NCBI GenBank assembly: GCA_943908365.1 | Contig: CALTTH010000002.1 | Location: 1 to 64,000, forward strand | Reading direction: 5' to 3' | Origin: an uncultured Hyphomicrobiales bacterium | GTDB taxonomy: Bacteria; Pseudomonadota; Alphaproteobacteria; Rhizobiales; Rhizobiaceae | DNA: 64,000 bases | Part shown: piece by piece, positions 33,592 through 42,109 of the stretch | Layout of the letters: each line of letters opens with the position of its first letter | Position numbering within the stretch: position 1 is the first letter of the stretch | Position numbers and translations under genes: made by a program | The notes under the pieces: generated by a model | The model's input: the letters and a program-made list of their open reading frames with translations, nothing else | Database searches by the model: none | Told to the model about the DNA's origin: nothing

Positions 33592-34533
33592 TTACCGTCC
33601 CTCAGGTTTCGCTCGCCTGACGAAACGCTGCTCCAAAACCTTGCTGCCCCATTGCGATCCAGGGCGCTCTTCGGCAAGACTGAAGCTGCGGCTCTCATAG
33701 AGGTGGCGGGCAGCCTCCAGGCCGAAAAAGGTCCAAAGATGCGTCTCTGTGAATCTTTGAGCGTCCACAAAGGCGAGAGCGGTGTCGAGAAGCTGTTTTC
33801 CAATACCGCTGCCTCGCGCTGAATCATCGACGATGAACCATCGTAAATGGGCTTTTCCTGACCCCATATCTTCACCATCGATCGCGATGGAACCGATGAT
33901 CTGTCCGTCTTGAGTGGCCGTCCAGATGGCGTTTTTCGTGTTGCCGAGACGATATCCGAACTCGGCCAGACCGCCCGCAACCACCGACTCGAATGCCTGT
34001 CCAAAGCTCGCTGTTCTGGCGTAGAAAAGCGCGTGCAATTCCGTGATGCGCGCAATGATACCGGGCCGGTAGCCCGACTGGATGGAAATGGCAGCAGGCG
34101 TTTGTGTCTGGGCCAGCGCTTCGCCGTAAAGCCGCAAGCCGTTCGAGACAATGTGGCGCTGCTCCGGTGTCAGTCGCTCGATCGCCGTCCGCACCTGTTG
34201 CCGGGCAAAATGGTTGATCTGGCCAACCTGACTTTTTCCGGCGGAGGTCAGTGAGAGACGTTTGACCCGATTGTCCGTCTCGCCGGAACCTTCCGACACC
34301 CAGCCCGCATCGATCAACTTGCGAAGCATTCTGCTGACACTGGATTTATCCATGTGCAGAGCGTCGCCAATGTCACGCGCTGCCACGTCGCCTTTTTCGA
34401 TCTCCAGAAGGGCGTGAACGGAAGACGGTGACAGGTCGGTACCTGCAAAGCCCCGACCGGTAAAACCAAGCTCCCGCACCATCTTGCGGGAGTGGATACG
34501 GATCTCATCGACAATCTGTTCGGATGACGCCAT
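33592..34533 (-). CDS. MarR-type regulator fused to GNAT acetyltransferase
   Basis: 313 residues. The first 150 or so form a MarR winged-helix domain (GDALHMDKSSVSRMLRKLID as the DNA-reading region, GETDNRVKRLSLTSAG as the wing). The remainder is a GNAT domain with the acetyl-CoA loop in DDSARGSGIGKQLLDTALAF. Such fusions are known in bacteria, but the acetyl acceptor and target genes are not. The gene converges on the ABC importer and is not clearly its regulator. Confidence 0.9.
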   Translation of the reverse strand: MASSEQIVDEIRIHSRKMVRELGFTGRGFAGTDLSPSSVHALLEIEKGDVAARDIGDALHMDKSSVSRMLRKLIDAGWVSEGSGETDNRVKRLSLTSAGKSQVGQINHFARQQVRTAIERLTPEQRHIVSNGLRLYGEALAQTQTPAAISIQSGYRPGIIARITELHALFYARTASFGQAFESVVAGGLAEFGYRLGNTKNAIWTATQDGQIIGSIAIDGEDMGSGKAHLRWFIVDDSARGSGIGKQLLDTALAFVDAQRFTETHLWTFFGLEAARHLYESRSFSLAEERPGSQWGSKVLEQRFVRRAKPEGR

Positions 34534-34597
34534 GGCAGAAAACCGGAATTAGTTGCAATATGCAACCGTATTCTTATTCTCCGCGTGGTGTCAAGTA

Positions 34598-35434
34598 TCA
34601 GGGCGTCGGAGCACATGTCCCTTCCGCCTCGACCTTTGCAGCGCGCTCATCGAAAGCGAGCTTCAGTGCCTTCGTCATATCGCGTGTTGTCGCAAACCAG
34701 TTCGAGCTATGCGCCCAGTAACGCAATTTAACGGTTGCGCTATCGGCACTGGCTGTATCGACGAATGTGGCGGGTGCCGGGTCTAGCAGCACGCGGCTAT
34801 CACCCCGAGCAATTTGCAGCAGCATGTCCTGCGTCTCGGCAATGCTCTCACCCTTTGGCACCGTCACGCTCAATTCGTGGCGACGGGTGGGGAAACGGCT
34901 GTGATTGGTAATGGGCACGTTCCATAGTGTCGAATTCGGCGCAAGGCGATAGAGGCCGTCGCTGGTCTTTAGCTCGGTAGCAAAGAGACCGATTTCGATG
35001 ATGGTGCCGGAGACAGCACTTGTTTCGATATACTCGCCGACGCGAAATGGACGAAGGACGAGTAGCATGATGCCGGCCGCGATATTCTGCAACGTGCCCT
35101 GCAGTGCAAGACCGATGGCAAGACCGGCGGCACCGAGTGCTGCAAGGATGGAAGCCGTCTGAACCCCGAATTGGCCCAGTACCATGACCATGACCAGAAT
35201 GAGCACCACATAGCGAATGGCGCCTGCGAAGAAGCCGGCAAGGGTCGCGTCGAAGCCGCGGATGCGGGAAAGACCCTGGAATGCCCAGCGCTGAAGAAAT
35301 GCTGCGGCCAGCCAGCCAATGATGAGAAGAACAAGTGCGCCGATGACGGAGAAGGAATATTGCACCGCAAGGGCGCTCGCCTGTCTGAGCGCGGCCTGCG
35401 ATGCCACGATGATATCCGTTGCCTGTTGTTCCAT
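34598..35434 (-). CDS. small-conductance mechanosensitive channel (MscS family)
   Basis: 278-residue inner-membrane channel that opens under membrane tension. It has three membrane segments, the last being the pore helix rich in Gly and Ala (AALGAAGLAIGLALQGTLQN), followed by the cytoplasmic beta domain (PFRVGEYIETSAVSGTIIEI, then LAPNSTLWNVPITNHS). Length is like E. coli MscS. It stands alone, 66 bases after the phosphatase-gene start side. Confidence 0.94.
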   Translation of the reverse strand: MEQQATDIIVASQAALRQASALAVQYSFSVIGALVLLIIGWLAAAFLQRWAFQGLSRIRGFDATLAGFFAGAIRYVVLILVMVMVLGQFGVQTASILAALGAAGLAIGLALQGTLQNIAAGIMLLVLRPFRVGEYIETSAVSGTIIEIGLFATELKTSDGLYRLAPNSTLWNVPITNHSRFPTRRHELSVTVPKGESIAETQDMLLQIARGDSRVLLDPAPATFVDTASADSATVKLRYWAHSSNWFATTRDMTKALKLAFDERAAKVEAEGTCAPTP

Positions 35435-35499
35435 GGATCGTCCCTTGATGATTTTGCGGTTTCAGCATTGGTAACGATGGGTCCCGGCTCGGGTTCCCG

Positions 35500-36030
35500 T
35501 TAAACTGGGTCCAAGTCGGTCAGCGGCAGGACGAAGGGGACGTTCCCATCGGTATCGGCACCACGGCCGATCGCCTTGATTGCGCTCACCAATCGACCTT
35601 TTCGGTCAAGCAGCCTGTCGCCGATTTCGATGATGCGGGCATTGGGCGTGGCGTAAGGCGACACGGTTCGAAGCCGCCGTGCCAGCGCCGTTTCATCCTG
35701 ATCCGGATAGAGCGCAAGTGCGGCAACAACGGCCGCTGCAGGCGAGCGGGACACGCCCATCCAGCAATGGATCAGGAGCGGCACTGACTGATCCCATTCC
35801 CGGGCAAATTCGATCAGCCGCAGAACATGGGCATCATCCGGCGCGATCAGCGTATCGTTCCCCTTGAAGGCGATGTCGTTCATCTGCAGCGTCAGATGCC
35901 GCTCGGCAGCTATCACGGCTGGGCGATGAAAGGCCTGCTCCTTCGCAATCAGAGTGATCATTTCACGCGCCTTGTGGCGCACGGCCATTTCTCCGATGCG
36001 GGAGAGAGGCGAGACGACGATTGCAGTCAT
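35500..36030 (-). CDS. protein tyrosine/dual-specificity phosphatase-like protein
   Basis: 176-residue phosphatase-fold protein with the HCxxGxxRS active site as HCWMGVSRSPAA (Cys 89, Arg 95). A general-acid Asp could be in the loop around APDD or WDQS. The physiological substrate is unknown. The start overlaps the stop of the HD-protein gene by ATGA, so it is the third gene of a ygfZ-HD-phosphatase series. Confidence 0.9.
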   Translation of the reverse strand: MTAIVVSPLSRIGEMAVRHKAREMITLIAKEQAFHRPAVIAAERHLTLQMNDIAFKGNDTLIAPDDAHVLRLIEFAREWDQSVPLLIHCWMGVSRSPAAAVVAALALYPDQDETALARRLRTVSPYATPNARIIEIGDRLLDRKGRLVSAIKAIGRGADTDGNVPFVLPLTDLDPV

Positions 36031-36638
36031 GGTAGAGCCTTGCGCAGTGCTTCGATGGCCTCGAAGCGTTCGATAAAACGGCGTTGCGCCTCAAGTGCCG
36101 GAACCGGATCGATCGCGATCATGTCGCGGCTGATGCCGCGCGGCAGGCCGAAGAACTTCTGGGCTTCCGCGAGCGAAAAGCCCGCAAGCTCCGTCGCCTC
36201 GAAGAAGGCCGCGACCGTGTCCGCCTTCTTGATGCGGTCTTTCAGCTCCCGTGTTGGATGAGGCGGCAGCGAAAAGCGCAGGTGTATGGCGGCTTCCAGC
36301 CGGGCTTCCACACTCTTGTAGCCGCCACCGACAACGGATTTGAACGGAGAGATCATGTCGCCGATCACATATTCCGGCGCATCGTGCAGCAGCGCCATCA
36401 GCATATCATCCGGCGAAGCGGAGGCGTTCAGATGACAGAAAATCGTGTCCACGATGAGGCTATGCTGCGCCACGGAGAATGCATGGTCGCCACGGGTCTG
36501 CCCGTTCCAACGCGCCACGCGCGCCAGACCATGAGCGATATCGGCAAGTTCGACATCGAGAGGAGAGGGATCGAGAAGGTCGAGACGCCTGCCGGACAGC
36601 ATGCGTTGCCATGCACGCGGAGCCTTTGAAGGTGCCAC
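36027..36638 (-). CDS. YfbR-like HD-domain hydrolase
   Basis: 203-residue HD protein with metal ligands in GDHAFSVAQHSLIV and LLHDAPEYVIGD and a later Asp in IKKADTVAAFFEA, matching the YfbR/5'-nucleotidase-like group. Start is GTG at 36638, 3 bases after the ygfZ stop; GAGG upstream supports it. Likely a nucleotide phosphohydrolase; substrate not proven. Confidence 0.88.
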   Translation of the reverse strand: MAPSKAPRAWQRMLSGRRLDLLDPSPLDVELADIAHGLARVARWNGQTRGDHAFSVAQHSLIVDTIFCHLNASASPDDMLMALLHDAPEYVIGDMISPFKSVVGGGYKSVEARLEAAIHLRFSLPPHPTRELKDRIKKADTVAAFFEATELAGFSLAEAQKFFGLPRGISRDMIAIDPVPALEAQRRFIERFEAIEALRKALP

Positions 36639-36641
36639 CGC

Positions 36642-37490
36642 TTAATCCTCGGCGCCGGCAAGCGGATCGACGGAAGGAAAACTCAGGCCTGTCCAGGCTG
36701 GCAGAGCAACGGTGACAGTCATGTCTCCAGCGGTCATCACATTGCCCGATGCCATAGCGTCCGCAGCCCGGTCGACACGAATAATGGCAAGGCCCTGGTT
36801 GCCGATGACGGTGCCGAGGGCTCCCATCGGTTTGCCGCCAGCCATGATTTCGGTGCCGGAAGGCGGAAGAGCGCTCGTCGCAGAGACGAGGACGACGCGC
36901 CGGCGCGCCGTGCCGCGATGTTTCATGCGCGAGACGACTTCCTGTCCGACAAAGCAGCCTTTCCTGAAGGACACGCCGTCATTCACATCCATCAGCACAT
37001 CATGCGGAAAGGCATCCTGAAGGGCGTAGTCGCTCCCCGACTCGGCAATTCCGTTGGCGATGCGCAGGGCATCATAACCAGAAACATCGCCATCGGCGGA
37101 TTGTCCAGGCACGCGATAGAGCATTACGCCAGCCTTGGCAAAGCGACCGTCGTTGACACCGTGCTTCGGTGCCTCGTCGTCCCAGTAGACACTGACACCG
37201 TCAATGTCCTCGGCTTTGAGATCGACGGCAGCGCGCAGCTTGTACATGGTGAGACGGCGCAACAGTGCGTCCTGTTGGTCCCCAGTCGTCTCCAGGCGAT
37301 AATCCGTCCCGTCGCGCGAAACCAGAAAGTCGAACAGAATCTTTCCCTGCGGCGTCAACAGGGCGCCTGCGCGTGCTTCGCCCTTTCCAAGTGAGTCCAG
37401 GTCCGTCGTTATCAGGTTTTGGAGGAAATCGGAGGCGGCTTCGCCGCCGATGCGGATAAAACGACGGGTGGGTAAAAAGGCGGAAGACAT
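36642..37490 (-). CDS. ygfZ: YgfZ/GcvT-type folate-binding protein
   Basis: 282 residues of the YgfZ (IBA57-like) family, which uses tetrahydrofolate to support maturation or repair of certain iron-sulfur proteins. The hallmark KGCFVGQEVVSRM lies at about 178-190 and includes the conserved Cys. It is the first gene of a three-gene series with the HD protein and phosphatase. A terminator-like palindrome lies upstream, closing the previous transcript. Confidence 0.93.
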   Translation of the reverse strand: MSSAFLPTRRFIRIGGEAASDFLQNLITTDLDSLGKGEARAGALLTPQGKILFDFLVSRDGTDYRLETTGDQQDALLRRLTMYKLRAAVDLKAEDIDGVSVYWDDEAPKHGVNDGRFAKAGVMLYRVPGQSADGDVSGYDALRIANGIAESGSDYALQDAFPHDVLMDVNDGVSFRKGCFVGQEVVSRMKHRGTARRRVVLVSATSALPPSGTEIMAGGKPMGALGTVIGNQGLAIIRVDRAADAMASGNVMTAGDMTVTVALPAWTGLSFPSVDPLAGAED

Positions 37491-37570
37491 GGCAGTACCG
37501 TTCGGCTGGATTCACCTGAAAGCCTCAGCCTGAAAATCGTAGTCGACTTCCGGAAAGGCGCGATGCGTAG

Positions 37571-37618
37571 ATTTAAAAACTGAAAGCGCCGTGCATCCAA
37601 GAGGACGAACGGCGCTTT
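37571..37618 (-). terminator. terminator of the 37675-38696 transcript
   Basis: On the minus strand AAAGCGCCGT pairs perfectly with ACGGCGCTTT (37583-37592 and 37609-37618), with additional pairing GGATG/CGTCC-like inside, followed by TTTTTAAAT. Its core resembles the left palindrome of the type B repeats. Confidence 0.75.
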
Positions 37619-37674
37619 AGAGTTAGGATTTTTGAGGTGCAAGGGCAAGCGCCCGAGATTGTCAGGCGTTCCGA

Positions 37675-38424
37675 TCAGTCTCCTGCGCCAAAAAACTTCC
37701 ATTGGCCGTCGGGTGAAATACCGATGCGGTAGAAGCTGTAATTACCGTATTCCTGCATGTCGGCCAGATCCCCGGCGGTGATGATGCGCAGCAGGTCCAC
37801 CTTTTCCGGCTTGGTCAATGTGGTGAGTGACTTGCCAGCGAAGTAGGGGAAGACATACATCTCATCCGGCGTGCCGGCATCCACACGGGCATAGCCGGTG
37901 GAGAGCAGGTCGAGGATGATCGCCAGCACTTCCAGCCCCTCCGGATCGCCGGAAAAGCTCTTCAGCGCAGCGATAGGGTCGTTTCCTTCGCCGTCAACGC
38001 GTGTCTGGTTCGGACCCGCATTGATCAGTGGTCGCAGCTTTTCGATGTCACCGGTGGAAGCCGCGTCAATGATCAACTGACGCAGACGACGCACTGGCTC
38101 CGGCGCCTTGCTGATATCATGCTCGATCTCTGCGGAAATCTGCGGCGCATCATTTTGCTCCGGCGCGGCCTGCTGTTGTCCGCCCTGGCGGTTCACCAAC
38201 GGATCCGGCATCGGAATGCCATCGGAGCCCTCGTCGACCTGCGCCGGTTCCGACGCCTTAGGCGCTTCGGATGCCTGGGCCTCTTCGGTCTGGCCGGCTG
38301 GGCCGGGCTTCAGCTCAGAGAGAGCAAAGGCCGAGTGCGGCAGGGCTGTGGCGGAGATCACGATAGAAAAAACAGCAGCAAACGCGGCGGCAGACCGCGC
38401 GGTGTCATGACGGAAAGACAGCAT
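37675..38424 (-). CDS. conserved secreted protein of unknown function
   Basis: 249 residues with a signal peptide (about 1-35, ending HSAFALSEL), a Glu/Pro/Ala-rich linker (about 38-95) and a compact C-terminal part (RLRQLIIDAASTGDIEKLRP onward, ending DGQWKFFGAGD). I do not recognise the family for certain; the start of the C-terminal part has a faint ankyrin-like look. It lies 14 bases after the small gene at 38439 and shares its terminator. Confidence 0.8.
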   Translation of the reverse strand: MLSFRHDTARSAAAFAAVFSIVISATALPHSAFALSELKPGPAGQTEEAQASEAPKASEPAQVDEGSDGIPMPDPLVNRQGGQQQAAPEQNDAPQISAEIEHDISKAPEPVRRLRQLIIDAASTGDIEKLRPLINAGPNQTRVDGEGNDPIAALKSFSGDPEGLEVLAIILDLLSTGYARVDAGTPDEMYVFPYFAGKSLTTLTKPEKVDLLRIITAGDLADMQEYGNYSFYRIGISPDGQWKFFGAGD

Positions 38425-38438
38425 CGATAAACTCCCGC

Positions 38439-38696
38439 TTACTGGATGATCCGCTGCGGGGAAAATTCGCCAGCGAGCATGCGCTGGCGTAGTGATTCGA
38501 GCATGGCCTCTGCGCCGGCTTCGCCATGCATACGAATGGTTTCGCGCATAGCCAAGGCAATAGCGGCATCTGCGATGATCTCCGGCTCGATGCCATCGGC
38601 CATACCATCGGCCCAGGCTTCGTTTTGATGTTCCAGAGCGACCTGCATCTTTTCATGCGCGATCATATCGTGGATTTCGTTACGGCTCGTTTGCAT
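38439..38696 (-). CDS. small conserved hypothetical protein
   Basis: 85 residues, acidic and helical with no signal peptide or membrane segment (IHDMIAHEKMQVALEHQNEA, IADAAIALAMRETIRM). The ATG at 38696 has GAGGA 6 bases upstream. The good ribosome site and the 14-base spacing to the secreted-protein gene support a real gene. No function can be assigned. A TTAA-N7-CTAA sequence lies in its upstream region near 38784-38799. Confidence 0.72.
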   Translation of the reverse strand: MQTSRNEIHDMIAHEKMQVALEHQNEAWADGMADGIEPEIIADAAIALAMRETIRMHGEAGAEAMLESLRQRMLAGEFSPQRIIQ

Positions 38697-38801
38697 ATTT
38701 CATCCTCGACAGGGCGTTCAAGTCGTTACCACCCTGTTAACAACTCTAACAGTCTTTTATCAAAACGGCACGCCCCACGGCGAAAAGAGGTTAACAATCC
38801 T

Positions 38802-39227
38802 CTAATTTCCGAAGCGGGACGTGATTTCTTGTGCGAGTGTTGCGCCTTCGTTACGGTATTTCTCTTCTGCCGAGAGTGCGGCAGGTGTGCAACTGGTATG
38901 GACGGCGGCAAAGGTCCGATATCCGCGGTTGAACGCGGCGGTCATCCGCTGCTTACGTTGCGGTTCGTTTGCGGTATCCGCCGCCAGAATATCGCTCATT
39001 GCCTTGCGCCATTCCTGCGGACCCGTCGAGGGGCAGAGCGTGCGCAGATATTGGACCGCACCCAGAATTTCCGACAGCCGCGCCAGCTTGTCGTCATAGG
39101 GCGCTGGCTTGCTTTCCTGAGGTGGCGGTGCCGGAGGCTGCGGTGGTTTTTGGCTGGCAGCATAGGAGGAAACGGGCATGGCCACGCTCACCAACAGTGC
39201 TGACAAAAGACAAACCCGTCGACCCAT
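38802..39227 (-). CDS. TIGR02301-family secreted protein
   Basis: 141 residues with a signal peptide (MGRRVCLLSALLVSVAMP, cleavage near SYAAS) and a Pro-rich linker, then a helical domain with two Cys (LRTLCPSTGPQEWRKAM and VHTSCTPAAL) that may pair in the periplasm. The pattern matches the TIGR02301 family of alpha-proteobacteria, whose role is unknown. I chose the ATG at 39227, where the signal peptide begins. Confidence 0.85.
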   Translation of the reverse strand: MGRRVCLLSALLVSVAMPVSSYAASQKPPQPPAPPPQESKPAPYDDKLARLSEILGAVQYLRTLCPSTGPQEWRKAMSDILAADTANEPQRKQRMTAAFNRGYRTFAAVHTSCTPAALSAEEKYRNEGATLAQEITSRFGN

Positions 39228-39285
39228 GACTTTACGCGCAACCCAACATCGACTCGTGACACACCTCGCCCAGATAGCTGTGATT

Positions 39286-39708
39286 CTACTGTTCATGCAA
39301 CTGGCCTAAAAGGCGCTCGGCGCATTCGACGACACTTTCGGGTGCGGGAAGGCGGCGTATTTCCTGAAGCGTAAACCACCCGGCATCGGCCGCATCGTCT
39401 GCAGCAAGGGCCGCGGCCTGCTCATCCGCTTCCACCAGGAATACCGACAGCAGGAAGTGGCTCGTCAACTGTCCCGCACTGTCGCGCGACGGCAGATCAT
39501 AGGTGGCGAAAAGCTGTGGACGACGGGCGACGATCCCGGTCTCCTCCTGCAACTCGCGAAGGGCAGTATCCGCCGGTGTCTCGCCAGGCTCGCCGCGGCC
39601 GCCCGGGAAGGCGAACATATCCTGCGACGGCGGGTTGATACGACGCACCAGCAACAATCGGTCGCCACGCTTGATGATGGCGGAAGATGCGGGCTGGGGA
39701 AGAAGCAT
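39286..39708 (-). CDS. Nudix hydrolase
   Basis: 140 residues with a complete Nudix box: GGRGEPGETPADTALRELQE followed by ETGI. Nudix enzymes hydrolyse nucleoside diphosphates linked to another group; the length and LLLVRRINPP opening fit ADP-ribose or NTP pyrophosphatases. AAGGA lies 5 bases before the ATG. It lies between the secreted-protein gene and the GST gene on the same strand. Confidence 0.92.
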   Translation of the reverse strand: MLLPQPASSAIIKRGDRLLLVRRINPPSQDMFAFPGGRGEPGETPADTALRELQEETGIVARRPQLFATYDLPSRDSAGQLTSHFLLSVFLVEADEQAAALAADDAADAGWFTLQEIRRLPAPESVVECAERLLGQLHEQ

Positions 39709-39744
39709 GCGGTTTCCTTCAAGAATCTGCTTCTTATTATGCAG

Positions 39745-40425
39745 TCAACCTTGCAGGAAACGTGGCGCCATCTTCTCCCTGTAGGGAAAATAATGAAAAT
39801 ACGGGCGCGCCTCATCAAGGACCCGCTTGACGGAGCGCTGCGAAACCAGCCGCTCGAAATAGTCACGGGTGTTTCCAAGGTCATCGTCGAACGGATGAAC
39901 GACCGACCCATAGAAGAGCGCCGGGACGGCCGCGCAATCCGCCATCGAAAACGTCGGGCTTGCAACCCATTGGCGGCCTGCAAGGTGTTGCTCGAGGACG
40001 CCGTAGGCCTTGTCGATGGCCGCATGCGCCTCGGACACGCCATGCGGGTCTAGAGAACCTTCGGGACGCAGACGTTCCCCAACAATACGCTGCATGGGCT
40101 GATGGATGTAAAGGTCGAAAAACCGGTCCCAGAGCCGCACCTGGAGCCGTTCGTCCGCATCTTGCGGCAGCAGGCCGCAATCACCCGGATAATGGGTGTT
40201 GATATACTCGATGATGATGCTGCTTTCCGGCAGCGTTACGTTGCATTCCACATCATGCAGCACCGGCATCTTCCCCATCGGCGACTTCTCGAAGAACCCC
40301 GCTCTTGAATCAGAATTGGAGAAATCGACGATAACCGATTCAAAAGATGTCCCATTTTCATAAAGTGCCACAAGCACCTTGTGGCAGAAGGACGAGAGCG
40401 GATGCATGTAGAGCTTCAGGGTCAT
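39745..40425 (-). CDS. glutathione S-transferase family protein
   Basis: 226 residues: a thioredoxin-fold N-terminal domain (LYMHPLSSFCHKVLVALYEN; SPMGKMPVLHD with the cis-Pro; LPESSIIIEYI with the glutathione-binding Glu-Ser) and an all-helical C-terminal domain containing the N-capping motif FSMADCAAVPALF. The substrate is unknown. GGAGAGG precedes the ATG. Divergent from ynfA across about 150 bases. Confidence 0.92.
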   Translation of the reverse strand: MTLKLYMHPLSSFCHKVLVALYENGTSFESVIVDFSNSDSRAGFFEKSPMGKMPVLHDVECNVTLPESSIIIEYINTHYPGDCGLLPQDADERLQVRLWDRFFDLYIHQPMQRIVGERLRPEGSLDPHGVSEAHAAIDKAYGVLEQHLAGRQWVASPTFSMADCAAVPALFYGSVVHPFDDDLGNTRDYFERLVSQRSVKRVLDEARPYFHYFPYREKMAPRFLQG

Positions 40426-40573
40426 GTAACCTCTCCATGAGGTGAGGGAAACTGTGGCTGGATGCTCGGAAGGCTTAAGGAGAATGCACGAAGGTCGTGG
40501 TTTTCGCTATGATGCTCCGACGGATTCGAACAGTCCACCGTAATGGTGCCGGAAGCAGATGCAGGAAACAGGC

Positions 40574-40897
40574 ATGAAACTCACCCTCGTTTACGCAATG
40601 GCAGCGCTTGCTGAAATTGCCGGCTGCTTTGCCTTTTGGGCATGGCTGCGCATGGGCAAATCGGTGGCGTGGTTAGGACCGGGGATGGTGTCGCTTGCGG
40701 CCTTCGCCTGGCTTTTGACGCTTGTGCCGACCGAGGCTGCCGGCCGGGCCTATGCTGCCTATGGCGGGATTTATATCGTGGCGTCTCTGCTATGGCTTTG
40801 GATCGTGGAACGTCATGCGCCTGATCGTTGGGACCTGGCGGGCGGCGTGCTTTGCCTGGCTGGTGCCTCGCTCATTCTGTTTGCGCCGAGAGGATAG
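40574..40897 (+). CDS. YnfA-family small membrane protein
   Basis: 107 residues with four hydrophobic helices (starting YAMAALAEIAGCFAFWAWLR), characteristic of the UPF0060/YnfA family of the small multidrug resistance fold. The ATG at 40574 has AGGA 7 bases upstream. The SRAP-family gene starts 4 bases after its stop, so the two are likely cotranscribed. No substrate is established here. Confidence 0.9.
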   Translation: MKLTLVYAMAALAEIAGCFAFWAWLRMGKSVAWLGPGMVSLAAFAWLLTLVPTEAAGRAYAAYGGIYIVASLLWLWIVERHAPDRWDLAGGVLCLAGASLILFAPRG

Positions 40898-40901
40898 GCT
40901 T

Positions 40902-41657
40902 ATGTGCGGTCGCTTCGTTTTGAAGGCCATGCCGGAAGAGATTGCCGACTATCTCGACCTGATAGGGCTGGAGGATTTTCCACCGCGTTTCAACATCGCG
41001 CCGACGCAGCCGATCCTCATCATCGTCGAGGGTGAACGGCAGGAGTTGGGAAGCAATCTGCCGAACCGTCAGGCCATGCTCGTGCGCTGGGGCTTTATGC
41101 CGGGTTGGGTGAAAGACCCCAAGACCTTTCCGCTTTTAATCAATGCCCGCTCCGAAACAGCCATCGGCAAGGCCTCCTTCCGCGCTGCCATGCGCCACCG
41201 CCGTATCCTGATCCCGGCAAGCGGATTTTACGAATGGAAGCGACCGGCCAAAGAAGATGGCGGGAAGCCGCAGGCCTATTACATCAGACCAAAGCGCGGC
41301 GGCATTATCGCCTTTGCCGGATTGATGGAAACATGGTCCTCCGCCGATGGATCGGAAGTCGATACGGGCGCGATCCTGACCACCGCCGCCAACGCGGCGA
41401 TGTCGCGTGTCCATGACCGGATGCCGGTGGTAATTGCGTCGGAGGATTTCAGCCGGTGGCTGGATTGCAAGACGCAGGAGCCACGCGAGGTTTCAAGCCT
41501 GATGCGGGCAGCGGATGAGGACTTTTTCGAAATGATCCCGGTGTCGGATAAAGTGAACAAGGTCGCCAATGTCGGTCCTGACCTCATCGCACCGGTAGAG
41601 GAGGCAGCACCCCTTGCTCCGGTGAAAGGGAAGAGCGGCCAACTGTCGTTGTTTTAA
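40902..41657 (+). CDS. SRAP-family abasic-site processing protein (YedK/HMCES-like)
   Basis: 251 residues. It begins MCGRFVLKAM, so Cys2 is exposed after Met removal. This Cys is the residue that forms a thiazolidine crosslink with abasic sites in single-stranded DNA in the YedK/HMCES family. Other family residues are RFNIAPTQ, NARSETA, PASGFYEWKR and MSRVHDRMPVV (the active-site His). It protects replication intermediates. Cotranscribed with ynfA. Confidence 0.94.
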   Translation: MCGRFVLKAMPEEIADYLDLIGLEDFPPRFNIAPTQPILIIVEGERQELGSNLPNRQAMLVRWGFMPGWVKDPKTFPLLINARSETAIGKASFRAAMRHRRILIPASGFYEWKRPAKEDGGKPQAYYIRPKRGGIIAFAGLMETWSSADGSEVDTGAILTTAANAAMSRVHDRMPVVIASEDFSRWLDCKTQEPREVSSLMRAADEDFFEMIPVSDKVNKVANVGPDLIAPVEEAAPLAPVKGKSGQLSLF

Positions 41658-41700
41658 CGACGGACCGGCTTATTGCAGATGGCGTCCTGACGTCGAAAAC

Positions 41701-41723
41701 GAAAATGGCGCTCAAAAGCGCCA
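41701..41723 (-). terminator. terminator of the small gene at 41771
   Basis: TGGCGCT and AGCGCCA (perfect 7-bp arms, 4-base loop) followed on the minus strand by TTTTC. It lies 48 bases after the small-protein stop and between convergent genes. Confidence 0.75.
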
Positions 41724-41770
41724 CTTGCAAAGTCGGCAGGCCCCACATTGCCTGCTGAATATGAAAGAGA

Positions 41771-41905
41771 TCAGGCAGTCTTTGCCTGCTTGGGTTTGCG
41801 CGCCACCATCATGGCGGCAGCTGCCACAGCCTTCAGGCCGAGCGGCTGATAATGCGCCTTCAAATCCGGCTTTGCCGGCATCTCGATTTTCTTCGTTTCA
41901 GTCAT
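41771..41905 (-). CDS. 44-residue small protein
   Basis: MTETKKIEMPAKPDLKAHYQ followed by a short Ala-rich helix (LKAVAAAAMMVARK) and a basic tail. The ATG at 41905 has GGAGGG 5 to 10 bases upstream, and a terminator follows, so it is very probably a real gene. An ATG at 41959 in frame would add 18 residues but lacks a site. Function unknown; the Ala-rich stretch is too short and too weak to call a membrane segment. Confidence 0.65.
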   Translation of the reverse strand: MTETKKIEMPAKPDLKAHYQPLGLKAVAAAAMMVARKPKQAKTA

Positions 41906-42109
41906 TCCACCCTCCGCAGATCGCTTGTCAGGCCCATGATTCGTCGGCCTTTCTGACAAGCTCTCTCGGGGTCAATCTTGACGAATTCGAGGCGGATTCA
42001 ATCAATTGAAAATTGCAGACTGCGACATTTCGTGTTCGGGATCGCCTGAAAAAAGACGCATGTTAAACCGTCCGTTGTCACGGCAAGAACGATCCCATCT
42101 CGTCAGAAA

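Noticed and set aside
38784..38799. TTAA-N7-CTAA as a second CtrA box
   Set aside because: The second half deviates from consensus and such partial matches are expected by chance; mentioned only within the neighbouring gene entry.
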